Assembly: GCA_937914895.1 (NCBI GenBank) | Contig: CALGIL010000254.1 | Span: forward strand, 1-9,329 | Direction of reading: 5' to 3' | Origin: an uncultured Angelakisella sp. | GTDB lineage: Bacteria > Bacillota > Clostridia > Oscillospirales > Ruminococcaceae | Length of the DNA stretch: 9,329 nt | Part shown: positions 1 through 6,043 of the stretch, one piece after another | Layout of the letters: every line of letters starts with the position of its first letter | Position numbering within the stretch: the first letter of the stretch is position 1 | The notes under the pieces: generated by a model | Seen by the model: the letters and a program-made list of their open reading frames with translations, nothing else | Told to the model about the DNA's origin: nothing | Databases searched by the model: none | Program-made: the position numbers and the translations under genes

Positions 1-38
1 TCCTGCTGGGAAAAAATCTCCCGTTCTGTCAAGGTCAT
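1..38 (-). CDS. 5' end of a further operon gene, cut by the window edge; possibly an AgaS-type SIS-domain sugar isomerase/deaminase
   Basis: Only 12 codons are visible, reading MTLTEREIFSQQ. The start is supported by an AGGAGG ribosome binding site at 47-52, eight bases before the ATG at 36-38. It follows the IIB gene on the same strand after 89 bases with no terminator between them, so it is probably the next gene of the PTS/deacetylase operon. The pattern T-x-T-E-x-E-I-x-x-Q resembles, from memory, the N-terminus of AgaS-family SIS proteins, which deaminate/isomerise galactosamine-6-phosphate after deacetylation. A deacetylase operon would need such an enzyme. The identity rests on about ten residues plus context and is a guess; the existence of a gene start here is better supported. 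Confidence 0.55.
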   Translation of the reverse strand, partial: MTLTEREIFSQQ

Positions 39-75
39 TCTTGATTCCTCCTGTTGCTATGTACTTGGTTTGCGC

Positions 76-91
76 CATGGCACCGGCCATG
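76..91 (-). other. Short intercistronic hairpin between IIB and the next gene
   Basis: CATGGC and GCCATG form a perfect 6-bp stem around a 4-base loop in the 89-base gap after the IIB stop codon. No U-run follows on the minus strand, so it does not look like a terminator. It may only affect mRNA stability or be incidental. Confidence 0.3.
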
Positions 92-127
92 CCTTTTTGA
101 TTGTCCCCTTACCCGCGCTCCTTCCCC

Positions 128-610
128 CTACAATTTTTTCAGGACTTCGTTAAAATCGACCTTGCTTTGGTCGGGAAGAATTTGGGCGGACATCTTAATA
201 TTCTTTTGGTCCAGCTGCTTCCACACATCAATTTCGTCGGGTGTCGCGTAGACATGCCCCAGCAGTTTGACTCTGCCCTCTGCCGAGCGGATGTTGCCGA
301 TGTTGAGGCTGGAGATCTCCACACCGCGGTCAATTAAGTCGAGTATGGTTTGAGGTCCGCGGACAAGGATCATCACCTTTTCCCCTTTGAACGCATCCGC
401 CTTTATTTTTGCCGCGGCATCTTCTGTTGTCAGAAATTCGGACTTAATCCCAAACGGTGTCGCCATGCGCAGCAGGGAGCACTGAACCTTATCACGCGCC
501 GTTTGATCATCCACCACTAAAATGCAGGTCACCCCCGCGGAGCGCGTCCATCCAACGACCACCTGACCGTGGATCAGGCGATCGTCAATGCGGACCAGAA
601 CTGTTTTCAT
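128..610 (-). CDS. PTS system, mannose/fructose/sorbose family, IIB component
   Basis: This 160-residue cytoplasmic protein takes phosphate from IIA on a histidine and passes it to the sugar carried by IIC/IID. The N-terminus contains the family signature RIDDRLIHGQV, with the expected phosphorylated His at residue 14. The length is normal for a free-standing IIB (about 155-165). A later segment, LNIGNIRSAEGR (about residues 101-112), matches the conserved glycine-rich region of the family. An AAAAGGAGAG ribosome binding site lies 8 bases before the ATG. The gene is separated from IIA, IIC and IID by the deacetylase gene, and 114 bases separate it from that gene's stop. Family assignment is secure. 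The sugar is not readable from this protein, although the neighbouring deacetylase points to an N-acetylated amino sugar. Confidence 0.95.
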   Translation of the reverse strand: MKTVLVRIDDRLIHGQVVVGWTRSAGVTCILVVDDQTARDKVQCSLLRMATPFGIKSEFLTTEDAAAKIKADAFKGEKVMILVRGPQTILDLIDRGVEISSLNIGNIRSAEGRVKLLGHVYATPDEIDVWKQLDQKNIKMSAQILPDQSKVDFNEVLKKL

Positions 611-724
611 AGCCGATACTCTCCTTTTTATGCGAAATCTATTTTAAATTCGGACTGCCCTGCATTTCGGCCTGTCCTTGGGGCACGCGGCCAAACTATG
701 GGATGAATCGCCCGGGCTTTTTTA

Positions 725-1903
725 TCATGGGGCCGCGCGGTAGGCGATGTCCCCCCTGACTATGGTCATGCACACCGACAAATCCTCGTTAAAGATTACG
801 AAATCCGCATCTTTCCCCTGGGATATGGACCCCTTTCGGTCAAACACACCGACCGAACGCGCCGGGATTTCCGATGCCATCCGGATGGCAGTGCCTATGG
901 GAACCTTGGCCAGACGGACGGCATTCCGGACCGCGTCGGACAGCGATAACATACTTCCGGCCAAAGATCCCTTGGGGGTTCTGGCCTGCCCGTCGCGGAC
1001 AATGACGGTGGTACCCTCCCATCGCTGAAAGGTGCCGTCGCCGCAGCCCCGTACATCCACTCCGTCGGTAATCAGCACACAGCGCTCCGGCCCGGCCAGC
1101 TTCAGGACCATTTGGATGATTTCCGGCGCCAGATGATGTCCGTCCACTGTCATTTCCAAAAATGCGGAGGGGTCCAGCAGCAGCGCCAGCACGGCACCGG
1201 GCTCCCGATGGTGGATGGGCGGCATGGCATTAAACAGGTGCGTCCCCCTGCCGGCACCGGCGTGCAGCGCCGCCTGGGCCTGGGCAAAGGTGGCCGATGT
1301 ATGGCCGATGGATACCTTGATCCCCCGCCGGATAAAGAAGTCGATGGCCTCCGCGGCGCCATCCATTTCGGGCGCAAGGGTAACAATTTTAAGGGCCCCT
1401 GCCGCCGCTTCGGCAATTTCCTCAAGCTCCGGGCCGCTGGCGGCGCGGATGTTCTCCTCCGCTTGGGAACCCCGATTCCGGGGATTGATGAAGGGCCCTT
1501 CCAGGTGAATCCCCAGTATTTCCGCCTGACCCTTTGCAGGATGCATACTGGCCTCCCTAAGGCCGCGCAGCGCCGCGGCCTCATCCGCCCGGCCAGCGCT
1601 GGTTGTGGTTGCCAGGCAGCTGGTTGTGCCGCCCCGGATGAGAAAGTCCGAAATGGCGGCCGCCGCCTCTGCGGAGCCCTCCATATAATTGCGCCCGCGC
1701 GCACCGTGCACATGGGTGTCAATAAGACCCGGGGCAATCCGTTTGCCGGAGCAGTCAATCTGCAGGATGTCCGCGGGGACCTCCTGCTTTTCGGGCAGCA
1801 GTCCCGCAATGCGGCCTTCCTCCAAAAGGACGCCGCAGCTTTCCCACGTCCCGTTTTCAAGAAAAACCCGACCGCCCCGCAGCAATTTTTTTACCTGATT
1901 CAT
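725..1903 (-). CDS. nagA: N-acetylglucosamine-6-phosphate (or N-acetylgalactosamine-6-phosphate) deacetylase
   Basis: This 392-residue amidohydrolase removes acetate from an N-acetylhexosamine-6-phosphate to give the amino-sugar phosphate. Visible family residues are the metal-binding HxH in GLIDTHVHG (His64, His66), the metal ligand Glu135 in GIHLEGPFINP, His201 in SIGHTSA, His222 in THLFNAMPPIHHREPG, and the catalytic Asp280 in LITDG. The start chosen is the ATG at 1903, preceded by GGAGG at 5 bases; the reading frame also has a TTG four codons upstream, but that lies inside the ribosome binding site. The usual TDAM sequence after the catalytic Asp is TDGVD here, so substrate preference may differ. 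It sits inside a mannose-family PTS operon, between IID and IIB. Free GlcNAc is more often imported by a glucose-family permease, so GalNAc-6-phosphate (AgaA function) is a real alternative. Confidence 0.93.
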   Translation of the reverse strand: MNQVKKLLRGGRVFLENGTWESCGVLLEEGRIAGLLPEKQEVPADILQIDCSGKRIAPGLIDTHVHGARGRNYMEGSAEAAAAISDFLIRGGTTSCLATTTSAGRADEAAALRGLREASMHPAKGQAEILGIHLEGPFINPRNRGSQAEENIRAASGPELEEIAEAAAGALKIVTLAPEMDGAAEAIDFFIRRGIKVSIGHTSATFAQAQAALHAGAGRGTHLFNAMPPIHHREPGAVLALLLDPSAFLEMTVDGHHLAPEIIQMVLKLAGPERCVLITDGVDVRGCGDGTFQRWEGTTVIVRDGQARTPKGSLAGSMLSLSDAVRNAVRLAKVPIGTAIRMASEIPARSVGVFDRKGSISQGKDADFVIFNEDLSVCMTIVRGDIAYRAAP

Positions 1904-1922
1904 AAAGGCCTCCAAAGTTCCC

Positions 1923-1956
1923 GGGGAAGGGGATATAGGCCTATATCCCCTTCCCC
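1923..1956 (-). repeat. Perfect 34-bp palindrome between IID and nagA
   Basis: Two 17-base arms, GGGGAAGGGGATATAGG and its exact complement, meet with no spacer (centre 1939/1940). In the operon mRNA it would fold into a long hairpin with about 15 pairs. It lies in the 69-base gap after the IID stop and ends 19 bases before the nagA start. No U-run follows, and the next bases lead straight into the nagA ribosome binding site, so a Rho-independent terminator is unlikely. It could protect or process the upstream PTS mRNA and so set the ratio of transporter to enzyme, or act as a DNA operator. The palindrome is certain; its role is inference. Confidence 0.85.
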
Positions 1957-1972
1957 CATAAAATATCCCTGC

Positions 1973-2797
1973 TTAAAGAATTCCGAAAAAGCCCAAAACG
2001 AAGCCGACGACAATAATGCCCAGCATGACGGACATGGCGTTTTTGCCTTTGCGGACGAAGGCATACACCGACAAAGTTGCAGCCAGGGGCAGCATTCTGG
2101 GCAGGATTTTATTAAACATGTCCTGCAGTACCACCTGGGCGTCACCCACCACATAGGTAAGGGGCGTAGTCAGGTTCATGGCGGTTGCCACAAGGGCGCC
2201 CACCACCAGCAAACCGAGAATGGTGGCCGCTTCCATCCATTTTTGAATCTGCATACCCTCCAGTTCCTCCAGGAACCGGTCGGCCAGCTTGTAGCCGTTG
2301 TGCACGCCCCACCACTGTGCGCCAAAGTGCACAACGTTGATCAGCACCACAAAGAGAATGGGTGCGAACGAAACGCCGCTGAGGGCCAGCGAGGCGCAGA
2401 TGCCCGCCACAATAGGACGGTATGTGCTGAAAAACAAAGAATCGCCAAGGCCGGCCAAGGGACCCATCAGGGCGCCCTTAACCGCCTGAATGTTTTCCTC
2501 ATCCATCTCCTCGCCCTGGGCTTTTCGTTCCTCCATAGAGGCCACAATGCCAAAGATGATCCCCACCAGCCAGGGGTGCGTATTAAAGTAGCCGGAGTGG
2601 CGCTTGTAGGCCGCAACGCGGTCTTCCTTATCCGGATATAGCTTGTTGAGAAGGGGCAGTATGCCCCAGATAAAGCCGAGGCCCTGCATACGCTCAAAGT
2701 TGAAGGCGGACTGAATCGCGTTGGAGCGGAGGAACAGTCTGTTCAGTTCTTTTTTATCAATTTTGCTGGTGCTGACGGTCGTGTTTGTTTCACTCAT
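1973..2797 (-). CDS. PTS system, mannose/fructose/sorbose family, IID component
   Basis: This 274-residue membrane subunit pairs with IIC to form the sugar channel. Family hallmarks are the N-terminal RLFLRSNAIQSAFNFERMQGLGF segment (in two halves, about residues 22-44), FNTHPWLVG (about 71-79), GPLAGLGDSLFF (about 111-122) and the hydrophobic C-terminal segments ending in GFVLGFFGIL. The frame is open for 25 codons upstream, but the AAAGGAGG ribosome binding site lies 8 bases before the ATG at 2797. Another ATG two codons earlier (2803) is too close to that site. Sixteen bases separate it from the IIC stop, so the two are probably translated in step. The length is typical of the family (about 270-285). 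Confidence 0.95.
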   Translation of the reverse strand: MSETNTTVSTSKIDKKELNRLFLRSNAIQSAFNFERMQGLGFIWGILPLLNKLYPDKEDRVAAYKRHSGYFNTHPWLVGIIFGIVASMEERKAQGEEMDEENIQAVKGALMGPLAGLGDSLFFSTYRPIVAGICASLALSGVSFAPILFVVLINVVHFGAQWWGVHNGYKLADRFLEELEGMQIQKWMEAATILGLLVVGALVATAMNLTTPLTYVVGDAQVVLQDMFNKILPRMLPLAATLSVYAFVRKGKNAMSVMLGIIVVGFVLGFFGIL

Positions 2798-2813
2798 TGC
2801 CATTTCCTCCTTT

Positions 2814-3557
2814 TTAGTTATTCGTTGTCGCCTTATTGGTGCTGACATGCAGGATAACGTACGCCACCCCAAGGATTGCCACCCCCATTACACCAAAGGC
2901 GGGGATGTAGGCGGCAATGGCAAAGCCGATGAAAAAATAGGGCATCAGCTTTTGAACGCTCAGGCTGTTGAGCAGCAACCCAAAGCCCAGGGCCGGGAGC
3001 AGCGCGCCCACCGCCGTAATGCCGGCCATGATGTTGCCCGGGATGGCCGTCGTCAGGGATGTAATGGCCTCGGAGCCAAAGTAGAGCGCCAAAAAGGTGG
3101 GAAGAAAATACGCCAAAAAGTGAATTAAGTTGCCCACCTGGACCATGAAGGAGATCCCCCGGGGATTGCAGGCGTCCGCATACTTGTCAACACCATGGGC
3201 CAAAAAGGAGCAGACCGTCTTTGCAAACAGTTCAAAAGAGGAGGCCACAACGGCCGTGGGGATGGCCACCACCAGCGCCCCCTCCAGCCCGGAGCCGCTT
3301 GTCACAGATACCGCGGTGCCCAGCGCGCTGGCAATGGCCACGTTGGAGGGCACCGAGCCCCCGATGGCCTGAGCGCCCATAAACACCAGCTCAAGCGAGG
3401 CGCCCACCTGCAGGCCGGTGCTCATGTCACCCAGCAGCAGGCCCACCAGCGGCCCCAGCACAATAGGTCTTTCCAGCTGGCAGTCCCCCAGCATGCGCCG
3501 CTGCAAATAGGCAAGGCCGGTAACCAGGCTTACAATAAAAACACTCCAGAAACTCAT
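2814..3557 (-). CDS. PTS system, mannose/fructose/sorbose family, IIC component
   Basis: This 247-residue polytopic membrane protein is the sugar-binding and translocating subunit. It begins MSFWSVFIVSLVTGLAYL and contains the family sequence ERPIVLGPLVGLLLGD followed by GLQVGASLELVFMGAQAIGG (together about residues 29-68), then several long hydrophobic stretches. The start overlaps the IIA stop in an ATGA arrangement, with GGAGGG inside the end of the IIA gene serving as ribosome binding site, which indicates translational coupling. The hydrophilic C-terminus ends STNKATTNN. Length and layout are normal for AgaC/ManY-type IIC. Confidence 0.95.
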   Translation of the reverse strand: MSFWSVFIVSLVTGLAYLQRRMLGDCQLERPIVLGPLVGLLLGDMSTGLQVGASLELVFMGAQAIGGSVPSNVAIASALGTAVSVTSGSGLEGALVVAIPTAVVASSFELFAKTVCSFLAHGVDKYADACNPRGISFMVQVGNLIHFLAYFLPTFLALYFGSEAITSLTTAIPGNIMAGITAVGALLPALGFGLLLNSLSVQKLMPYFFIGFAIAAYIPAFGVMGVAILGVAYVILHVSTNKATTNN

Positions 3558-4003
3558 ACTATTCCCTCCATTACTTTCTTTGCTTTTGGATCTTCCTGCA
3601 ATTGCTCCAGCAGTTTGCTGCCAAGATCAACTATGGTTCCTGTTGCTGCCGTCATGATGTGCCCCTTCAGCTGCTCAATATCCATGCTGTCTTTAAGAAG
3701 CAGCGCTTCCGCCAGCATGCCAAGGTTCAGCCCGGAGACAACATGAAGGGATGGCGACTCCAGTACCAACCCGGCAGCGGCGCGCGCGGGACTTCCCCCT
3801 GGTATATCCACCAGGCAGAGGACTTCGTCGCCTTCCTCAAGCTCGGACAATTCCTGCCGCAAAGCGGCCTCCACATCCTCTGCTCCGCCGCCGGGATACA
3901 GCTCGATGGTCCGAACATTCTCCGTTCCGCAGCTGATAAGAGCCGCTGTTTCAAGCATGGCCTTCCCCAAGCCGCCGTGTGTTGCCAATACAACCCGAAT
4001 CAC
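3554..4003 (-). CDS. PTS system, mannose/fructose/sorbose family, IIA component
   Basis: This 149-residue cytoplasmic protein receives phosphate from HPr and hands it to IIB. The N-terminus IRVVLATHGGLGKAMLETA carries the family active-site His (His9). The segment LCLVDIPGGSPARAAAG (about residues 62-78) matches the conserved DxxGGSP region, and SGLNLGMLAEALL follows. The start codon is GTG at 4003, preceded by a near-ideal AAAGGAGGTGA. The gene follows the HPr-like gene after 85 bases without a terminator and overlaps the IIC start by four bases. This IIA keeps its His, whereas the HPr-like protein just upstream does not. Phosphate therefore presumably comes from a general HPr encoded elsewhere. 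Confidence 0.95.
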   Translation of the reverse strand: MIRVVLATHGGLGKAMLETAALISCGTENVRTIELYPGGGAEDVEAALRQELSELEEGDEVLCLVDIPGGSPARAAAGLVLESPSLHVVSGLNLGMLAEALLLKDSMDIEQLKGHIMTAATGTIVDLGSKLLEQLQEDPKAKKVMEGIV

Positions 4004-4088
4004 TTTTTCACCTCCTTTCCCATTGTCCCATTGGCCTTATCATCGCGTGGGTATCCGCCGCCACGGCCTGGGGCCCCATAATGGCACG

Positions 4089-4346
4089 CTACCGAAACCG
4101 ATTGATATAGGCTGACAACTGTGCCAACGCCTGCTGCTCGTCATCTCCTTCGGCACGCAGCGTAAAAACTGCGCCGGGGGAAATGCCTGTGTTTAAAACA
4201 CCCAGAAAGGACTTGACGTCATGACTTTTGCCGCCGCAATCAATTTCGATCTTGGAACGAATGCGCCCTGCTTCCAGGACAAGTCCACTGACAAAGCCAA
4301 TGTACGTGTCCGGTGCAAACGGTAACTGAAAGTCTTCTGTTGTCAT
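4089..4346 (-). CDS. HPr-like protein lacking the active-site His15 (Tyr15) but keeping Ser46; Crh-like
   Basis: This 85-residue protein has HPr length and aligns with B. subtilis HPr (recalled) without gaps: Phe6, Gly39-Lys40, Lys45-Ser46, Gly49-Val50, then a GI..GA..T..A.G.DE..AL tail. The start is the ATG at 4346, with a GAGGAGAG ribosome binding site four bases upstream. The HPr active-site motif (G-[LI]-H-A-R-P-A, residues 13-19) is gone. Position 15 is Tyr, 17 Gly and 18 Phe, so PEP-dependent phosphoryl transfer through His15 should be impossible. Ser46, the target of HPr kinase in Gram-positives, is exactly in place within VKSFLGVLNTG. This is the pattern of Crh (Gln15, Ser46), a regulatory paralogue that works with CcpA. 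It is the first gene after the sigma-54 promoter. Ser46 phosphorylation, CcpA binding or another role are inferences. Confidence 0.85.
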   Translation of the reverse strand: MTTEDFQLPFAPDTYIGFVSGLVLEAGRIRSKIEIDCGGKSHDVKSFLGVLNTGISPGAVFTLRAEGDDEQQALAQLSAYINRFR

Positions 4347-4377
4347 GGATCTCTCCTCACTTTTCACCCTACATATA

Positions 4378-4393
4378 TGCAATATGCGTGCCA
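4378..4393 (-). promoter_or_regulatory. Sigma-54 (-24/-12) promoter of the PTS operon
   Basis: The minus strand reads TGGCACGCATATTGCA, a full match to the consensus TGGCACG-N4-TTGCW with correct spacing. The predicted transcription start is near 4367, giving a leader of about 21 bases that contains the ribosome binding site of the HPr-like gene. It requires RpoN and an activator ATPase, both encoded divergently right next to it. Confidence 0.92.
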
Positions 4394-4451
4394 CCGTAAT
4401 TGAAAAAGGTGACAAAATATTCAACATGCTCTTTTCTATTTATGTATTCCA

Positions 4452-4460
4452 TGCTATAAT
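4452..4460 (+). promoter_or_regulatory. Extended -10 promoter for rpoN and the activator gene
   Basis: TGCTATAAT is a perfect TGnTATAAT extended -10 box; the -35 region (about 4432-4437, TTTTCT) is weak, as is common for extended -10 promoters. Transcription would begin near 4467 and leave a leader of about 174 bases before rpoN. The start point lies inside one arm of the inverted repeat at 4462-4533, so the activator may control its own gene. Confidence 0.55.
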
Positions 4461-4461
4461 G

Positions 4462-4533
4462 ACCCTGTTCCGTACCGAAATCAACAAATTCGGGCAGTTT
4501 CTTGTGTAATTCTGCATTATGACGGAATAGGGT
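4462..4533. promoter_or_regulatory. Putative upstream activating sequence: inverted repeat with 12-base arms
   Basis: ACCCTGTTCCGT (4462-4473) and ACGGAATAGGGT (4522-4533) are inverted copies with one mismatch and 48 bases between them. The arm centres lie about 100 and 160 bases upstream of the predicted sigma-54 transcription start, the usual range for enhancer sites bound by activators of the LevR family. That the neighbouring activator binds here is inference from position and symmetry. Confidence 0.6.
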
Positions 4534-4585
4534 GTCTGCCGCTGTGCCGCTCCCTTTGGCAAGGAAGTCGTTCGCCCTATATACA

Positions 4586-4601
4586 TGCAATTTCCATGCC
4601 G
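4586..4601 (-). promoter_or_regulatory. Second, weaker sigma-54-like element
   Basis: The minus strand reads CGGCATGGAAATTGCA. It keeps the essential GG and GC with correct spacing and differs from the strong consensus at two positions. With its flanks it matches the main promoter region at 19 of 25 positions. It lies 208 bases upstream of the main promoter, inside the predicted rpoN leader. It may be a second promoter, a sigma-54 binding decoy, or chance. Confidence 0.35.
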
Positions 4602-4640
4602 CCAAAACGCTGCTAACATCCTTGTGGGGAGGTGTCGTCT

Positions 4641-5990
4641 ATGCTGGAACAGTCCATACGCAGCAGGCAGGTACAAAAAATGATGCCGCAGACGGTGTAC
4701 AGTCTGCAGCTTCTTTCCATGCCGCTGTTTTCTTTGAAGACGTACCTGGACCACATCGCTTTGGGCAATCCGTACCTGGAACCGTGCTACGGAAATATGG
4801 AAATACCCATTTCTTCCCTTTCGGTACAGGAGGATACCGGGTATGACGCTCCTATCGAAGACAGCGGTGCGGCGTACCCGCGGCCGGAGGCCGACTTCGC
4901 CTTTTTGGAATTCCAGGACCATTTGTTTGGCCGCCAGGAATATTCGCTTTATGAACACCTTCGGTTTCAGGCGGAGCTGTGCTCGTTTTCCCCAGGGGAG
5001 GCGGGTGTGGCCGGATATTTGATTGCGCATATTGGCAGCACCGGTTATTTGGAGGAGAGCCTGGAGGAGATACAAGCCGCTGCCGGCTGCAGCAATGCCG
5101 TGGCCGAAAATATCCTGCGGGTGATACAGACCTTTTCGCCCCGGGGCGTGGGCGCCAGAAACCTGAGCGAGTGCCTGTGCCTGCAGGTGGACGCCGCGGT
5201 GGAGGATTACAGCATCCTTATGGAAGTGCTGCGGGAGGATCTGGCAGCCCTTGCCCAGCGGAAGTTTGCTTATCTTGGGCGAAAGTACAAGGTAAGCCGC
5301 CCCCGGCTTCAGAAAATGCTGGACTATGTGCAGACACTGGACCCAAGGCCCGGGAGCTGTTTTGCCGGAGAGCGATATACACCCTACATTTTGCCTGATG
5401 TGTCGGTCCGCTTTTGGGGGCAGCAGGTGCAGGTACAGGTAAAAGGCGATGCAGGCTCACTGCTGACCTTTGACCCGGACTATATGAAGGAAGCCGCAAG
5501 CGCGGACGCGGTCGAGTTTTTAAAACAGAAAAAGCGGGAGGCAGCCGACCTCATTCGCAGCATCGATATGCGTCACCGCGCCCTGCAGCTGCTTACTGCT
5601 TATCTTGTGGATCAGCAGTGGGAGTTTTTTGTGGAGGGGCCCCAAGCTCTCCGCCCCATGACGCAGAAGAAGGCCGCCGAAGCGATCGGGATGCACCCCT
5701 CCACTGTCTGCCGCTGCATCCGCGACAAATACATCAGCACCCCCTGGGGCACGTTTCCCCTGCAGCACTTTTTTTCCGGGGGAATCGGCCCCGGCGAATA
5801 CCCCGCGAAGCTGGCCCAAAGTGCCGTGGGCGCACTGATTGCCAAAGAAAACAAATCGGCCCCGCTTAGTGACCTGGAAATTGCAAAGGCTCTCTCGGAT
5901 GAGGGCATCCAGCTTTCCCGGCGGACGGTGGCCAAATACCGCGCTCAGCTGGGCTTGGGCGGTCAGGCTATGCGCATCCGGTACGAATAA
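4641..5990 (+). CDS. rpoN: RNA polymerase sigma-54 factor
   Basis: This 449-residue sigma factor directs RNA polymerase to -24/-12 promoters and needs an activator ATPase to melt DNA. The N-terminal region I (about residues 1-47) shows the expected Gln/Leu-rich helices, including QKMMPQTVYSLQLLSMPLF and GNPYLE. The core-binding region includes FSPRGVGARNLSECL and LDPRPG. The DNA-binding helix-turn-helix lies around residues 343-365 (STVCRCIRDKYISTPWG, then FPLQHFFSGG). The C-terminal RpoN box is SRRTVAKYR at 426-434, close to the consensus ARRTVAKYR. The start chosen is the ATG at 4641, eight bases after GGGGAGG (4626-4632); a GTG three codons upstream overlaps that site. It is followed after 53 bases by its partner activator. 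A dedicated rpoN beside its activator and target promoter is a compact arrangement, though the genome may hold other sigma-54 promoters. Confidence 0.96.
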   Translation: MLEQSIRSRQVQKMMPQTVYSLQLLSMPLFSLKTYLDHIALGNPYLEPCYGNMEIPISSLSVQEDTGYDAPIEDSGAAYPRPEADFAFLEFQDHLFGRQEYSLYEHLRFQAELCSFSPGEAGVAGYLIAHIGSTGYLEESLEEIQAAAGCSNAVAENILRVIQTFSPRGVGARNLSECLCLQVDAAVEDYSILMEVLREDLAALAQRKFAYLGRKYKVSRPRLQKMLDYVQTLDPRPGSCFAGERYTPYILPDVSVRFWGQQVQVQVKGDAGSLLTFDPDYMKEAASADAVEFLKQKKREAADLIRSIDMRHRALQLLTAYLVDQQWEFFVEGPQALRPMTQKKAAEAIGMHPSTVCRCIRDKYISTPWGTFPLQHFFSGGIGPGEYPAKLAQSAVGALIAKENKSAPLSDLEIAKALSDEGIQLSRRTVAKYRAQLGLGGQAMRIRYE

Positions 5991-5991
5991 A

Positions 5992-6023
5992 GGCCCCGCC
6001 GGGCCATATGCCGCCGGGCGGCA
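5992..6023 (+). other. Two small tandem hairpins between rpoN and the activator gene
   Basis: GGCCC/GGGCC (5992-6005, four-base loop) is followed by TGCCGCC/GGCGGCA (6009-6023, one-base centre, so the real loop is larger). No U-run follows, so these are not clear terminators. They end four bases before the activator's ribosome binding site and could reduce read-through or translation. They overlap the alternative ATG at 6008. Confidence 0.4.
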
Positions 6024-6026
6024 GAG

Positions 6027-6034
6027 AAAGGAGG
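6027..6034 (+). promoter_or_regulatory. Ribosome binding site that decides the activator start
   Basis: AAAGGAGG lies nine bases before the TTG at 6044 and is the only strong site near the gene's 5' end. The in-frame ATG at 6008 lies upstream of it, within GC-rich hairpins and without its own site. Confidence 0.6.
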
Positions 6035-6043
6035 CAGACGCGT

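Noticed and set aside
710..723. GCCCGGGC followed by six T on the plus strand
   Set aside because: An 8-base palindrome without a loop cannot form a terminator stem, and no plus-strand gene ends here.
1112..2641. Plus-strand ORF of 509 codons opposite nagA and IID
   Set aside because: It is antisense to two well-supported genes, its composition is low-quality (many His, Gln, Gly) and it has no domain. High GC at third positions opens such frames.
4018..4033. Tandem 8-base repeat TCCCATTG next to the IIA ribosome binding site
   Set aside because: Only two short copies with no further pattern; chance is sufficient.
3195..4081. Plus-strand ORFs opposite IIC and IIA
   Set aside because: They are shadows of clear PTS genes, with no ribosome binding sites or recognisable motifs.
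4369..4605. Minus-strand ORF of 78 codons in the rpoN/operon intergenic region
   Set aside because: It has only a TTG start with no ribosome binding site, no recognisable family, and it overlaps the sigma-54 promoter, the inverted repeat and the rpoN promoter. It is better explained as regulatory DNA open by chance.
4601..4615. CAAAACGCTGCTA, loosely like a CcpA (cre) site
   Set aside because: At least three mismatches to the consensus, including the essential flanking bases. It was tempting because of the Crh-like protein but is not supported.
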